Of a stretch of DNA of 64,000 bases, positions 12,176 to 23,240 are shown piece by piece. Source of the DNA: Reticulitermes lucifugus (taxonomy: Eukaryota > Arthropoda > Insecta > Blattodea > Rhinotermitidae). The stretch's first letter is position 1. Each line of letters opens with the position of its first letter. The translations under genes and the position numbers were made by a program. The DNA lies in NCBI GenBank assembly GCA_026260175.1, contig JAKCWW010000520.1:11350-75349 (forward strand). Direction: 5' to 3'. Under the pieces are notes generated by a model. That model made no database searches, had not been told where the DNA came from, and was given only the letters and a program-made list of their open reading frames with translations.

Positions 12176-12269
12176 ATCCCAGCTTCAAATACAGAAAGGT
12201 GGCCAAAATCTTTTTTAAACCAATTAGTACCTCAATACAGTTAAGCTGATTATGACGGATTCCAGACCT

Positions 12270-12460
12270 TGATTTGTTGACCTTTATCGGGAAGAAGCCG
12301 TAAGCAGCTACTGGATGACCTTAAGGAAACGAGAGGATACTGGATGCTTGAAAGAGGAAGCACTACACCTCTGTGGAGTACTCGCTTTGGAAGAGGCTAT
12401 GGAGCTGTCGTGAGACACTACTGAGTGAATGCATCAGAAGGGAAAGTTTGTGTTGTTCCT
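12270..12460 (+). mobile_element. LINE C-terminal remnant
   Basis: Frames give QLLDDLKETRGYWMLERGST-like text and RFGRGYGAVVRHY, a C-terminal segment I associate with insect LINE polyproteins (KQLLDDLKE..GYW ... RFGRGYGPVVRQ). Frameshifts present. Confidence 0.5.
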
Positions 12461-12929
12461 GTTAAAGTGTTTGACCTTTGTAACGTTTTTGTACTTGGTT
12501 ATTTTGTTACTCGGTTCGTGGGTGGGTTAACGGTGTACCAGAAACCGCGAAGGTTATTAATGGTGCATCCGACAAGGAACTTCCCTTGGGTGCCATAAAA
12601 GAAACTGCACAAAGCATACCCCAAGTATTATGATTCATATCACAAGTAAAAAAAAAAATTGCAGACATATTTTCTCAAAATCAGTCACACACAACATATA
12701 TGTTGTCTGCAATTTAAAACACAATGGGGATGTGCTATCTCAACAACAAAAAATTGCTCGCCTTATGTCCATCCATTTATTGTAGATCAATTTACAATAG
12801 ACTATATGTCTCACTTCGTGTAGCCTGATACTGATACCTGTAGTGCTGATAAGTTTGTAACATCTGGCGTGTAGCTGAAATAGAGGAACATGAAGTCAGT
12901 GAGGTATGCAGAGCCGTAAAGAACTAACT

Positions 12930-13035
12930 CCATGGGGCAGATTCTTCATTCAGAAAATCCCCCCCAATGTAGGGAAGCCGTAGATTTCACCCCTTATTCA
13001 CCAGGTCCGTTATTGAGAGCCATATGAATCCAGCC
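12930..13035 (-). mobile_element. LINE 3' tail fragment, antisense
   Basis: AACTCCATGGGGCAGATTCT and CATATGAATCCAG are the antisense RTE-like tail. Confidence 0.45.
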
Positions 13036-13439
13036 GATACCCTCCTTTCGTATTTACATTGAGATCCATCTATATTTAGGTCGTACAAGTGGTCCCTTTC
13101 CTTCAGGTTTTCCGACGAGTGTGTATAACTGCCGGAAATTGCAGTTTACCTTCCAAGGTGTCTCCCTCAATGTCAAACTTCGTGGATGTGATAATATTAC
13201 ATTTATGAATGTGAATCATGCAAGGCCCTCAGCATGGTTCGGATCCCACGCTAAGCTGTATCTCCCCTCCCCTCTGCTGGCCATCATCTTAATTATCTTA
13301 TTGTTGTCTGTGGGTGCCCAGGCCCTTCCCAAAATATCGATGTCTAACTTCAGACAAAGCTGTACCAGGAAGCGTAAGAAACGGCACTTGAACAGGCAAA
13401 GTGACGCAAGTATCAGTTGTAGTCTCTGCTAGTTTTGAT

Positions 13440-13775
13440 TTTTGTATGGCAGTACCGTAGTTTCAAGTACTCTCTTTTTCTCTGAGCATATGAAAGAATT
13501 AAATAACTTGAGGTTATATGTCCGCAAACAGTTTTCGAGGTATAGCCCACATGTTCGCCCGACCTCAATCCTTCAGATTTTTGTCTGCAGGGACACTTTA
13601 GAAACCCTGGTATATTCATCTCCAATTGAAAACGAAGAAACACTGCGCCAACGCATTTTTTATGCCTGTTAAACTGTTCGAAACCGCCCCGGGACCTTTG
13701 AAAGAGTGCGACATTCCATGATCAGACGTGTCCATGCGTGTATTGATTGAGGTGGAAGACATTTTTATATTTTAT
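13440..13775 (+). mobile_element. Mariner/IS630-type transposase C-terminal remnant
   Basis: Around 13558 one frame reads PDLNPSDFCLQGHFRN, the motif holding the third catalytic acidic residue of mariner-type transposases. A frame change then gives ETLVYSSPIENEETLRQRI and, past a stop, NRPGTFERVRHSMIRRVHAC. These fit the 'YLWGHLKTLVY ... ENEE.L..RI..AC.TIRN.PGTFERVR' tail of an insect mariner-like family. Upstream catalytic residues are not seen. Confidence 0.65.
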
Positions 13776-14582
13776 TGTGAATAGTGACATGGTGAACAAT
13801 AAGAAGTGAACAGTTATTAAATTGGAGACGTGTATAGTCAATGTTTTGTGTCACTCTTAAGTAAAATATTACATAGTTAAGGTATTTATTGTTGAATATA
13901 ATATTTCAGTGAAACTAAAAAATCACTCATTTGCGGAAAATGTTTTTATGGACTTTTTCTTTGTTTTTATTGAATAATTCTTGAAGTTCGTCCGAGCATT
14001 TAAGATTCGCTCTGTATATATTGTTTGTGTCTTAACATTACGTAGATTTCTACATGTTTGTTCTGCAGCCTGCATTGTAATGGGCACTGCGCCTAAAAAT
14101 TAGGACATCACTCGAAATCCGAGGACTGGTGTCCAAATGACAAGATGCAAGTAATTTTTTCTCTGATCACAGTGACTGTACGATTCGTGTTATGCGTCTC
14201 AGTGGCGGGTTCGATTACCTCTTTGAGCAAAGAACTTCTGAACTTTGGGTACGTCTGTGCTGCACCCGTCAGGGAAGCAAGTGGGTCGACAGTGGCAGTT
14301 CATTTAAATTACCTTTGTCTCTTGACAAGGAGGACGAGGTTTAGGAGAAGGGAGGAGGAGGATTAAAAGAAGAGTAAAAAGAAAATGGTTGATTCCGCGG
14401 GACCGGCGTGGGACAGGCTGTTAGCAATGATATCGATTCAGGTTGACGGTGTCAATGACCCGGGACACAGCGCGACCCGCACTGGTTAATAGATTAATTT
14501 CGATGTAACTACCGGCTTCGTGCTTGCTTAGCATTCTGTTGTTATCATGCCGGCGCTCTGATTACACCACAGCGCTATTCTT

Positions 14583-14620
14583 ATTACATCATCATCATTA
14601 TCATCATCGTCGTCGTCATC
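14583..14620. repeat. (TCA/TCG)n trinucleotide repeat
   Basis: ATCATCATCATTATCATCAT then CGTCGTCGTC. Confidence 0.85.
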
Positions 14621-14831
14621 GTGGGCCAATGGGTGTTGGCTCATGCCAGTTACCAGGCACACAAGAAGTCAGCTTGCCACACACGTCTCCACAAGACACC
14701 CGCGCCTACCGACAGTGATTAAGTAGCTCGGCACCGACGTACGGTTACTTAGCCCCTTACAAAACGTGCAAGACGTAAAGTGGAGCCCGTTATATACTGT
14801 ATTATACAGGTTAATCCAGAATGATTTAGAC

Positions 14832-15280
14832 CAGTGTTTCCCAAACCCTGTTGCTCGCGGACCCCTTTTGGATTCGGAAAGTAGCTACGGATCTTCTCAT
14901 CGTTGCTGACGTAAATATAGAGTTTCCGGATGATAGGTACCCAAAATTAGAAATTTATATCTCGGGACTGATTTCAGATAGCTACTAAAACATACGAATA
15001 GCATACGTAACAATGCGTTGCATGGTTTGACCTTAATTAAACTGACTGTCGCTCGCTTCGTGGGTACAGGAAGTTTCTTAATTATATATTCTAACGGCCA
15101 TACAAGATAAACATATCCCCGATTAAAGAACTTCCTCAATTATTTTTAACAAAACATTATTCCTTTAATTTAAAAAATAAGTCAGCTTCAAAGTAACCAT
15201 TACAGAAATGTATCCACGGATCCCCTGGGAACTGGTCGCGGATCCCTTGGGTTCCGCGTAGCACGCTTTGGGAACCACTG
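14832..15280. mobile_element. hAT-type MITE with 8-bp target duplication
   Basis: Termini CAGTGTTTCCCAAAC and (right, reverse-complemented) CAGTGGTTCCCAAAG are typical hAT ends. Flanks ATTTAGAC (14824-14831) and CTTTAGAC (15281-15288) form an 8-base duplication with one difference. 449 bases, no coding frame. Sequence is shared with 15466-15807 (inverted) and about 22220-22445 (direct). Confidence 0.8.
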
Positions 15281-15465
15281 CTTTAGACGATCAGGATTTT
15301 ATATGTTTAATGCACCAAAGCAGTAACAGCGCTTCAAGTGACTTCAGACGTGCACACACACATTAAGTTTACGTGCGTTCAGCGTGCGTGCCACGAGTCA
15401 CGCGGACAAATGTCTGTGCGATATAGAAGTGCTGTACCATCGCTGCATCAACTGCAGCAGTCGCT

Positions 15466-15807
15466 GCAGTTAATTAATGGAATAATGTTTTGTTAAAGCT
15501 AATCGCGGAACTTCTGTAATTGGCGACATGTTTATTTCGTATGACCGTTAGAATGTCTAATTAAGAAACTTCTTGTACCCACGAAGCGAGCGTCAATCAT
15601 TTTAATTAAGGTCAAATCATGCAATGCATTGTTACGTATGCTACTGCTATGTATTGTTGTCTATCTATAATCAGTTCTGAGATTTAAATTTTTAATTTTG
15701 GGTACCTGTCATCCGGACACACTATATTTACGTGAGCAAGGATGTGAGGATCGGTGGTTATTTTTCGAAGCCAAAAGGGGCCTGCGAGGAAAAAAGTTTG
15801 GGAAACT
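15466..15807. mobile_element. Inverted, one-ended copy of the 14832 hAT MITE
   Basis: Reverse complement of the left three quarters of the MITE at 14832, ending at a terminal repeat AGTTTGGGAAACTG. Its inner end lacks a terminal repeat. The octamer after the outer end (GTCTAAAG) is the reverse complement of the neighbour's CTTTAGAC. Confidence 0.65.
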
Positions 15808-15939
15808 GGTCTAAAGGACAGCCGGGCGCATCATGGCAGAACTACCAACACCGAGCGTGGATGAAGAGGAAGAAGATTTGGCATTCGGCTATTATACCAT
15901 CGACAGCAACTATGCAGTAAGGTTTAATGTTAAATTAGT

Positions 15940-16015
15940 GGCATGAGAACCGACATGTTTCGATCCGTCGTTGGGTCATCTTCACGGGCTTCAGAAAACG
16001 ATTAATTGCCTGTTT
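15940..16015 (-). ncRNA. Hammerhead-like motif, minus strand
   Basis: Minus strand shows CCCGTGAAGATGACCCAACG and GGATCGAAACATGTCGG. The GAAACATGTC half is intact; the position before TGAAGA is G, not the required C. Confidence 0.5.
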
Positions 16016-16149
16016 TACAGTGCCTGAAATTGTACGTTAATTAAAATATTCAACTGAAATGTGAAGTTGCCCCCTGTACTTAATTAAGCACCACACTATT
16101 AAGGTATGTGGGGGAATGGAGGTATTGCTTTGCTTATTCTTAACCTCTG

Positions 16150-16325
16150 CATTAGACGGGAGGTAAAGCGGTCAGCTTCACTACGTGGCAGTTTTACCCG
16201 CGGCGGAAGAAAAACTCTGGTATTCGTTGAACTGGGACTGGGTGGACCTCAGAGCCTGTCTGGATGCGTTGGGAAACGGTGAATTATGATCCTCCTGTTC
16301 TCCAGCCCGTAGTCTAGTCCTTGTG
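16150..16325 (-). mobile_element. SINE family B, antisense fragment
   Basis: Contains CGGTCAGCTTCACTACGTGG and CTCCAGCCCGTAGTC, the antisense equivalents of the family B body and head. Divergent. Confidence 0.4.
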
Positions 16326-16535
16326 CTTGCTGAGGTATCAGTAAAATGAATTTTTAGAGTACTTAAAAAGTATTCTTTAAATACCGCAAAATTATTCTGA
16401 CACATCGGAATCGGTAGTTTAGTAAGCAACAGAATGTGGCCCAAATGTTGGAGCATATCAGGCACTGTGTGAAGTATTCGTATATTAATCGTTTGATAAT
16501 ATACCTTGGTGTGTGAGTGCTTTTGACAGTTAAAG

Positions 16536-16800
16536 CAATCCCATTACAGGCCTGGACAGGCCCTTAGGGTTCCAGGGGGTTGAGGCTCCCAGATTTCAAG
16601 AAAATCGGCACATGAAGGTGGTAAAGTTGTCAGCCCTACGCACCGGCCGCCTTTACCTCCCAGGAAATATTCCTGGTACTTATTTCTGTTACGAGGCTGA
16701 GTCGACCCCAGGGTCATAGTGCGGCCGGAAGGATTATGTCAATGAAAAATTCCAGTGACACCATCGAGAATCGAACCCGCGACCTTCCGGTATTTGACAG
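16536..16800 (-). mobile_element. tRNA-derived SINE, family D
   Basis: Minus strand starts near GGAAGGTCGCGGGTTCGATT (B box) and ends with the antisense of TACAGGCCTGGACAGGCCCT. The same tail is at 37965-38029 and a diverged copy at 36895-37095. Confidence 0.65.
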
Positions 16801-16857
16801 TTACTAAACCAAATTAAACGGAGGAAGACTGTATTAAAAATAAACAAGGAGGAAGTA

Positions 16858-17128
16858 GATCTGCGCTCTTCTGGGATAATACGCGGCTTCGTGTGGTAAT
16901 TGTTTACCTACGTTTCGGGACAACGTATCGGTCCCATCTTCACGGGTCAAGAGTCCGTGAATCTACGTTATAGGTTGCCGGCTTTCTTTCTTTCCTACTC
17001 GGACTCTTAACCCGTGAAGATGGGACCGATAAGTTGTCCCGAAACGTCGGTAAACAATTGCTACACAACGCCGCGTAATATCCCAGAAGAGCGCAGATCT
17101 CATCAACATCGCGGCGGAAGCCTGAAAT
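16858..17128. mobile_element. Fold-back element with inverted hammerhead-like cores, copy 1
   Basis: A 271-base palindromic element flanked by CAAGGAGGAAGTA at 16845-16857 and 17129-17141. The outer arms are GCGCTCTTCTGGGATAATAC and its near-complement GTAATATCCCAGAAGAGCGC. Inside each arm is GTGAAGATGGGACCGATAMG (M = A or C), then TTGTCCCGAAACGT, on opposite strands. The GAAACGTC half resembles the short stem III of Penelope hammerheads; C3 of the core is replaced by G. The right end carries an extra CATCGCGGCGGAAGCCTGAA tail. Confidence 0.75.
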
Positions 17129-18589
17129 CAAGGAGGAAGTATATTTTCATACATGGTGTATTTCCAAAGGCGCCATTCAATCGCTGTTGCGGAATAACCA
17201 TTGCACTTGCAGTGTGATTAATCAAATCTGAGAGATCCGTTAGAGTTAATCTGAATGTCTGAACCTGTCTTGGATTGGGATCGACATTGACAGGCACGTC
17301 TGATAACGGAAACGTCGTTCTCAGAAACGTGCTCCATGAACACCAAAACGTTGGATATCACTCCCCCCCCCCTATTCAAATAAAAAATATAGTAATACAG
17401 AATTTGTGGACATTTTCTTGCCCATTAAAAACTATAACATTACGACAGGTTTAAGAATGGGCATTTGTTACACTGTTTTTCCTTTTCGGAACCTCCAGGA
17501 ACCTGAATGTTCCTGGAACACGATTTCTGAATCTCTTGAATAAATATAATATGTTATTCTGTGAAACGACTAATGAGAGTGATTTAAAGTTACTTTTTTA
17601 TTAATGTCATGGGAGTAAACCTTTTATCGATTTCTAATTTAGTGTTACTTCGAAATAGAATTTTATGTTGATAAATTAACAGCGATTCCCTTGTAAGGTC
17701 TTCCAGATTAACTTCCCATCAGACAAAAACAGTAAGTCGCCATACAAATATTCGAAAGTTGTTTCCAACCGTATAATTCTTTTATCGGTTTTTAAATCGA
17801 TTTGTTACGATCTCGTTTTCTCACACGACTTCATTTTTGTTACTTTTAGTTCTCTCCCAGAAAGAAATAAATAAAACAAATAGCTTCGCATTAATCCAAG
17901 TGAACGCGAAGATGGACTACCTGTCAGCAAACGGAAACCGACATCTTAAAGTTCTAGAGTTCTGTATTTTTAAGTCGTAATTCTAGTTCTGAACTTTATA
18001 TCCTCTGTCACGCGAGGTTATGTAGTTGAATTGCTTTGTTTTAGTGTACTTTAGAGAGATTTCATATGATCCAGCCATGGAAATTGTCGGCTAGTTAATG
18101 ATCTGAAATCCGTACAAGTGCGTTTCTGATTGCAAATGGCAGCTACGCAAACAAAACAAATGAAACTTAAAAACTCTGACAACGTATCAATTTTGCAACA
18201 CCATGTGTATGGTTAAAGAAAGGCCAGTGCAAACATGTGTATAGCAGGATTACATCGACAAAGTCTTCGTCATTTTGCGTTACAACCTTCAGTGCGAGTG
18301 TCACAAAGCTTATGGTGCTACCTCAGTCACATGATTGCAGCTATTTTAGCAGACGAATACTGGCATCTCCACCGCTCTGATTGGAGAAAGAAGCTGATCT
18401 ACGCGCACACGACTTCGCGCGCTCTCCCCAGACTGGTGATATCAGCCGTGGCTCGCTAACGTTATCTGCGCCTGAAGCTGGAGACTTTGTGTAATTAATC
18501 TTGCTATAATGATCAGTGGCTGCCGCTCTTTTATTATGCAGTTATTTAATTCGTAATTGTAATTTATGTAGTCGTAATGTTTAAAGGCT

Positions 18590-18705
18590 CTTGTGAGTGC
18601 GGTAATGAACCTTCGGGTTCCATAAGACGCGGGGAATTTCTTGACTAGCTGACGACCTGTTAGCTTCTCAAGAAGGACTCTGCTCCATGGAGTTAGTAAT
18701 GTGTA
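18590..18705 (+). mobile_element. LINE 3' tail fragment
   Basis: GTAATGAACCTTCGGGTTCC, TTCTTGACTAGCTGACGACC and AGGACTCTGCTCCATGGAGT: the common RTE-like tail without coding part. Smaller pieces of the same tail lie at 19040-19085 and 20298-20335. Confidence 0.65.
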
Positions 18706-19154
18706 AAGAATTGTACGAATTTCTTAGATGGATCACGATAGGTGTTCTGACCATAGGATCAGTGCTGGCACTACTGCCGTAGAAAAGTGTATCAAAAACA
18801 GAAACAAGCAAACTGTTCATTCCCTAAACCAAATTAAATTACAGCTGACATAGTGTCGGCACACAGACTTCTATTACTGTTTACAAAGTAAGCGTTACAT
18901 TAAGGTAACCGCTTAAAGTTATTGTATGGGAATATGCTTTGTCTGTTTAATGATTATAGAACCCCAATAATTCCATTTCATCACATACATAAGGATGTAA
19001 TTTCCAAGACGGGGTGATGGTGACACATACCGTGTTTTTGAGGGGGAATTTCTTGACTAGCTGACCTGCTGGCTTATCAAGAATGAAATTAAATTAGTTA
19101 GGTACTCTAATTTCACAGAGATAGACTAATCAAAATTGAAGGATGTTAAGATCG

Positions 19155-19207
19155 GCGCTCTTCTGGGATTTTACCATTCTACGCAGTGTAAAATCCCAGA
19201 AGAGCGC
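19155..19207. repeat. Perfect 19-bp hairpin, remnant of the fold-back family
   Basis: GCGCTCTTCTGGGATTTTA at 19155-19173 and its exact reverse complement at 19189-19207, with a 15-base loop. The arm matches the outer arm of the fold-back elements, with the ribozyme interior absent. Confidence 0.8.
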
Positions 19208-19344
19208 TTTACGTGTACATGCGTTTCTTCTTATTGTTATTATTATTATTATTATTATTTTGTTACTGATAATATAGAAATAAAGAATTAATATTAATTT
19301 TAGCCTATGTAAATCGAAAAGGAAATGTAAAAACTTGCGTACAT

Positions 19345-19775
19345 TTGCCACGGATGGCACATGTTACATATCATCGCTGTCACGGATGACTGGATGCACT
19401 CTCACAGCCCCTAGAACTCACTTGCTTTATTACCATCATTAAGATTCTTGCTGAGGTTAGGTCGCGGTTTCCGTCGTCCCAGTTCAATATAGGTAGGTGT
19501 GGTGGTGGTTAGGTTGGGGTTTGTGTTATTTGTCGTCGTCTCAGTTTTTTGTTCCAGCCTAGGTCGTAGTTACTAGGCTTGTCACGGATGGTAGATTTTC
19601 CATATCGTCGCTGTCACAGATGTTCTGTCACGGATAATCAAATTCACCCTCACAGAGTTTACTACACAGTCCCTTTATTGCCAACAGATGATAAATATTA
19701 CTATCGTTAAAATTGCTGTTGCGGTTATTTGTCTTCGTGTCAGTTTCTTTTTTCCTCGATTGTGTCATCGTGGCG
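19345..19775 (+). repeat. Diverged tandem duplication, unit about 235 bp
   Basis: Ordered blocks repeat: 'TATCATCGCTGTCACGGATG', 'CCATCATTAAGATTCTTGCT' and 'GTCGTCCCAGTT' in the first half match 'TATCGTCGCTGTCACAGATG', 'ACTATCGTTAAAATTGCTGT' and 'CTTCGTGTCAGTTTC' in the second. Confidence 0.5.
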
Positions 19776-19789
19776 GTTGTGGGTAGAAC

Positions 19790-20050
19790 AAAAAAGACTC
19801 AAATAAATGCAAATAAACCACGGGGTCTGAACTAAACGGCGAGCGCACGGTAACTGACGCAATTTTCAGTGACCGCGCGTCCTCCCAGTTTTGTTCTGCG
19901 CCGTGAGGTTCGTACTTTTCCGGCAGAGTCAAAGTGTACAGCCAGCCAAATGACGTAAACCGAAATTTAGAGAGCGTAAATTAAGAAATGGTGTAAATTG
20001 CCAAGGAGCGTTAAAGCAAAAAAGGCTTACAACAAACCGGCATGAGACAA
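19790..20050 (+). repeat. Interspersed repeat, second copy of the 10645 family, with insertion
   Basis: Same ordered blocks as 10645-10865, separated in the middle by about 100 bases (near 19825-19940) absent from the first copy. Confidence 0.55.
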
Positions 20051-21244
20051 GGGCTACCTGTATAGGCAAAATTGTCTCTGTAGCACAGTAGGTAGGCAAA
20101 ACTTGGCCCTGTAGCCCACTGTGTAAGCAGAACTTCAGAGGATACGGATTGTTCTTGAGCAAACAGCGGACATTTACCCAGCTTGTCAAGAAATGTCCGT
20201 CCTGCTGTTTAAGCCTTTAAAATTTAATTTTGAAAAAGTTAGTGCATTTTCGGTTTACATAAAATACGAGAGATTTCTCGCCTACCTTAGGAAACATAAG
20301 CTTCTCAAGAAGGACTCTGCTCCATGGAATTAAGTAACTAAACATTTAACAATTCAGTTCGCACTTCACAGTAAACACACTACGTCCCGACTATAAAGAG
20401 CATCCAATTAATGCTGTTAGGAATGTAATCGCTCTTTATTGTGAGAATCATACGCAACACATAAATATAACATGTGGGCAGAATGAAGTGTTTATTGCTA
20501 CAGCAGGTGGTACGTATACTGACCTCTGTGTTTAAAGTGTGAAGGAACCTTAAGCTTTATTACCGTGTACATACAAGCCTGCCATTGGAACGTATTATGA
20601 CATCATCAAAACAGGCTGCACATAATGACAATCTCTGGATATTAAAGTGTTTATCTCCTATACAGTAACAATAATAGGACCGTACTTTTCGGTGAGTAGG
20701 CCTGTACATTTTTAAGACTTTACTCTTCTGTCCTAAAGAAGGATGCAGCACATTCCTGCAACATATTGGTATCTGCCTATTAAAACAGGTCTTCACATCC
20801 CAGAAGGCCGGTAACGATTTCGACTTGTGTTTGTGTGGTTCGCGAATCGAATCTAGGCTGTCCGGACCAAGGTTTTCGTAGTTTTCCTCAGTACACGAGA
20901 TAAATGCTGAGATAGTACCCAAATAGACTACGACTGCTTCCTTTCCAATCGTTTCTAGTGAATCATTCATTGGTCATCGTACCATTCGATGCTGCGTAGT
21001 TTGGGATACTGAGTCATTGAATAAAGTTTCAAATCTCCTGAGATGTTACGCCATGCCGACTGATAGGTAGTGACCGACTGTCAGGTGGAACGTAATGCAT
21101 CAGTTTGCATCAACACCGCTGTGAGAACCCCAGATCTTGCAAACCATAAGTACATTTATGGTGGTTATTTATTTAACGAAACACGCGTTACCTGCATGAG
21201 TTCATAGCATCGATTGCTAGATTAATGCCGTATGAGTTCAAAGG

Positions 21245-21425
21245 GATGTGAAAGAAGGCAGCCGTGGCCTATTTTAAGATAATATCCCAGCATTTACCTT
21301 GAGGATCTGAGTGAAAACATGTATAGAATTTACAAGTAGAATAGTAGTTCGTCTGGCGAAGATTCGAACCTGCGACCCACAAGATATGGAGCGATATTGG
21401 TAACCACTGCGTCACAGTGTTTCGT
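21245..21425 (-). mobile_element. tRNA-derived SINE, family F
   Basis: Minus-strand head CACTGTGACGCAGTGGTTAC with A-box-like TGACGCAGTGG and B box GGTTCGAATCT (as GCAGGTTCGAATCTTCGCC). The body ends GGCTGCCTTC. A matching 'GTGGCCTATTTTAAG' block occurs near 265 and 25875. Confidence 0.6.
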
Positions 21426-22117
21426 AGTGACACGTGTTCGTTTTATCTTTGTGTTATTAAGAGAGTTTTATTGCCTGCAAAGTGAGATTGCTGGACTGAA
21501 AAGGAACAATGCTCTCCACCTGAAGTCTGCAGGCAAACGTACAAACGTCGTCTCTGTACGTAACAAGATTCGAAGATTTTAAGTATGGAAACATCATTAA
21601 GACACAACAAAGGATGGAAGAAAGGAAGAAAATAAAAGGTTTTATAGTCCCGCCCTTGTTCGTACGGTGACTGTTACCGGAAAGTTGAACGAACGGAAAA
21701 ACGTAGACTAATGCCAGGTCGGTCAGAGTTGTGATTCAGTGCGCCTGTGGGCTTTGTAATTCAACAATGACGGACGTAGGAAGCCCCATGGAGGTTGGTT
21801 AGTTAGTTGGAGGGGATGTTTTTCTTACAGACACTTTTTGAAGCCTCTGAGCGAAGTTGTAGTTGAAGTTTCGTATTAATAACAAGATGAAAACTCGGAA
21901 CGTAGGTTCTGTTGTTAGCTGAACAATTGTTGCGGGGTTTTAACGACTGTCAATGATAAATAGAAGTAGATGTAATAGGAAGCTCTTAATAGCCTATTTT
22001 ACTATGCAATTTAAACCCTTGCCTGGAAGGACGCGCGCACCCGTGCCCTTTTGTTTTTCGGGCGGTGTGTAACAGTATGTCGTTATGACGCTTCTTTCAA
22101 GAAACACTATTTTATGA

Positions 22118-22213
22118 GCCCCATACATCCTTGCCCTCGGCGGGATTCGAACCCGCAATCCCGGCAAGCGAGCGGCCGCAGGCCCACGCTTTAGACGACG
22201 CGGACACTGGGAT
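22118..22213 (-). mobile_element. SINE family A, 3'-truncated copy
   Basis: Minus-strand tRNA-like head with GCGGGTTCGAATCCCGCC and GGGCCTGCGGCCGCTCGC, closely matching the head of the 3218-3475 SINE. The body stops at about 22118. It abuts a hAT remnant on the right. Confidence 0.65.
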
Positions 22214-22219
22214 CATTGC

Positions 22220-22445
22220 ATGTTCTAACCTTATTTAAACTGATTGTAACTTTGTGGGTACAGGGGGTTTCGTAATTAGATATTCTAACGATCATACACA
22301 TCACCAATTAAATATTTTCTGCCATTAGTTTTAACACAACATTCCTTTAATTAAATTAAAAAATAAGTAAACTTCAAAGTGGCGATCCCCTGGGAACTGA
22401 TCGTGGATCCCTTGGGATCCGCGGAGCACACTTTGGGAACCACTG
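22220..22445. mobile_element. hAT-type MITE, left-truncated copy
   Basis: Matches the right half of 14832-15280 and ends CTTTGGGAACCACTG. The left end is missing where a SINE A fragment abuts. Confidence 0.65.
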
Positions 22446-23024
22446 CTCTAGGGAGTTATATTGGCGTAACATTTTTAATTCTTGTTCAGTAAATTTCAAC
22501 TATGTTATAACAAAAGGGGAAAGGTTTACTACGGTGGCGTTTCTTCGTATATTTTTAAGATTCTGAAATAAAATTTTGTGTGAAATTTGGCGTAAGTGGT
22601 GTGAACGCAATGCTGTTCCGACTTCGTGATTTTCATGAAAATCGGCGCAGGGAAGGCCATACTTTTCTAACGGGCGTAAATGAAATTACATATACGCGTG
22701 TACCGTGAAACTGTATGATATTTAGAAAGTACAGAACGCCGTGGTAAAAGGTCTGTGTACTGCGTCACGGAGTACATTTGCACTATCGTATTTTGTCGTA
22801 TGCTGAGCGTATCGAAACGTGTTTCAAATTAAGGTCGTAGACCTGAATTAGTGCTGTGTTTATGGATGTGCTGTTTTATGTATGAGGAGTCAATCATGGG
22901 AATGCTTTAGAAGTTCGATTTGGACTCCTGCTATCGTAGTTATGCTTGACTGATAGAATCCGACATTTGAATTCGACGGAGTCGTTCCGCCATGCTTTAT
23001 TAATACAAAATTTCATCAAAATAC

Positions 23025-23240
23025 GATCAGTAGCTTAGCAGATAAAACATGAAAGCTCCTTCTTCGTTGCATTTAGGAGGTCCAGGGTTCAAATCTTGGA
23101 CTCGAGACCGGCAGTTCTGGCTGAGGTTTCTTGTGATTTGCTTCACCCCCCCCCCCAGGCAAATGCCAGGAAAATGAACCTACCTGAAATTGGGACATGA
23201 TCGCGCCTTTCCATGTGCTTTCCAATTTATTATTTACTGA
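23025..23240 (+). mobile_element. tRNA-derived SINE, family E
   Basis: Head CAGTAGCTTAGCAGATAAAA with A-box resemblance and B box GGTTCAAATCTT, then a C-run and tail TTTATTATTTACTGATCAT. Related text at 40690-40870 and 50505-50590. Confidence 0.5.

Noticed and set aside
18235-18459. 74-codon frame with LIYAHTTSRALP
   Set aside because: Suggestive of a mobile element but no match I could name and no repeat copy in the window.
20560-20970. 136-codon open frame on the minus strand
   Set aside because: No domain recognised, splice context absent, and part of it resembles interspersed repeat text seen elsewhere. Not supported as a gene.
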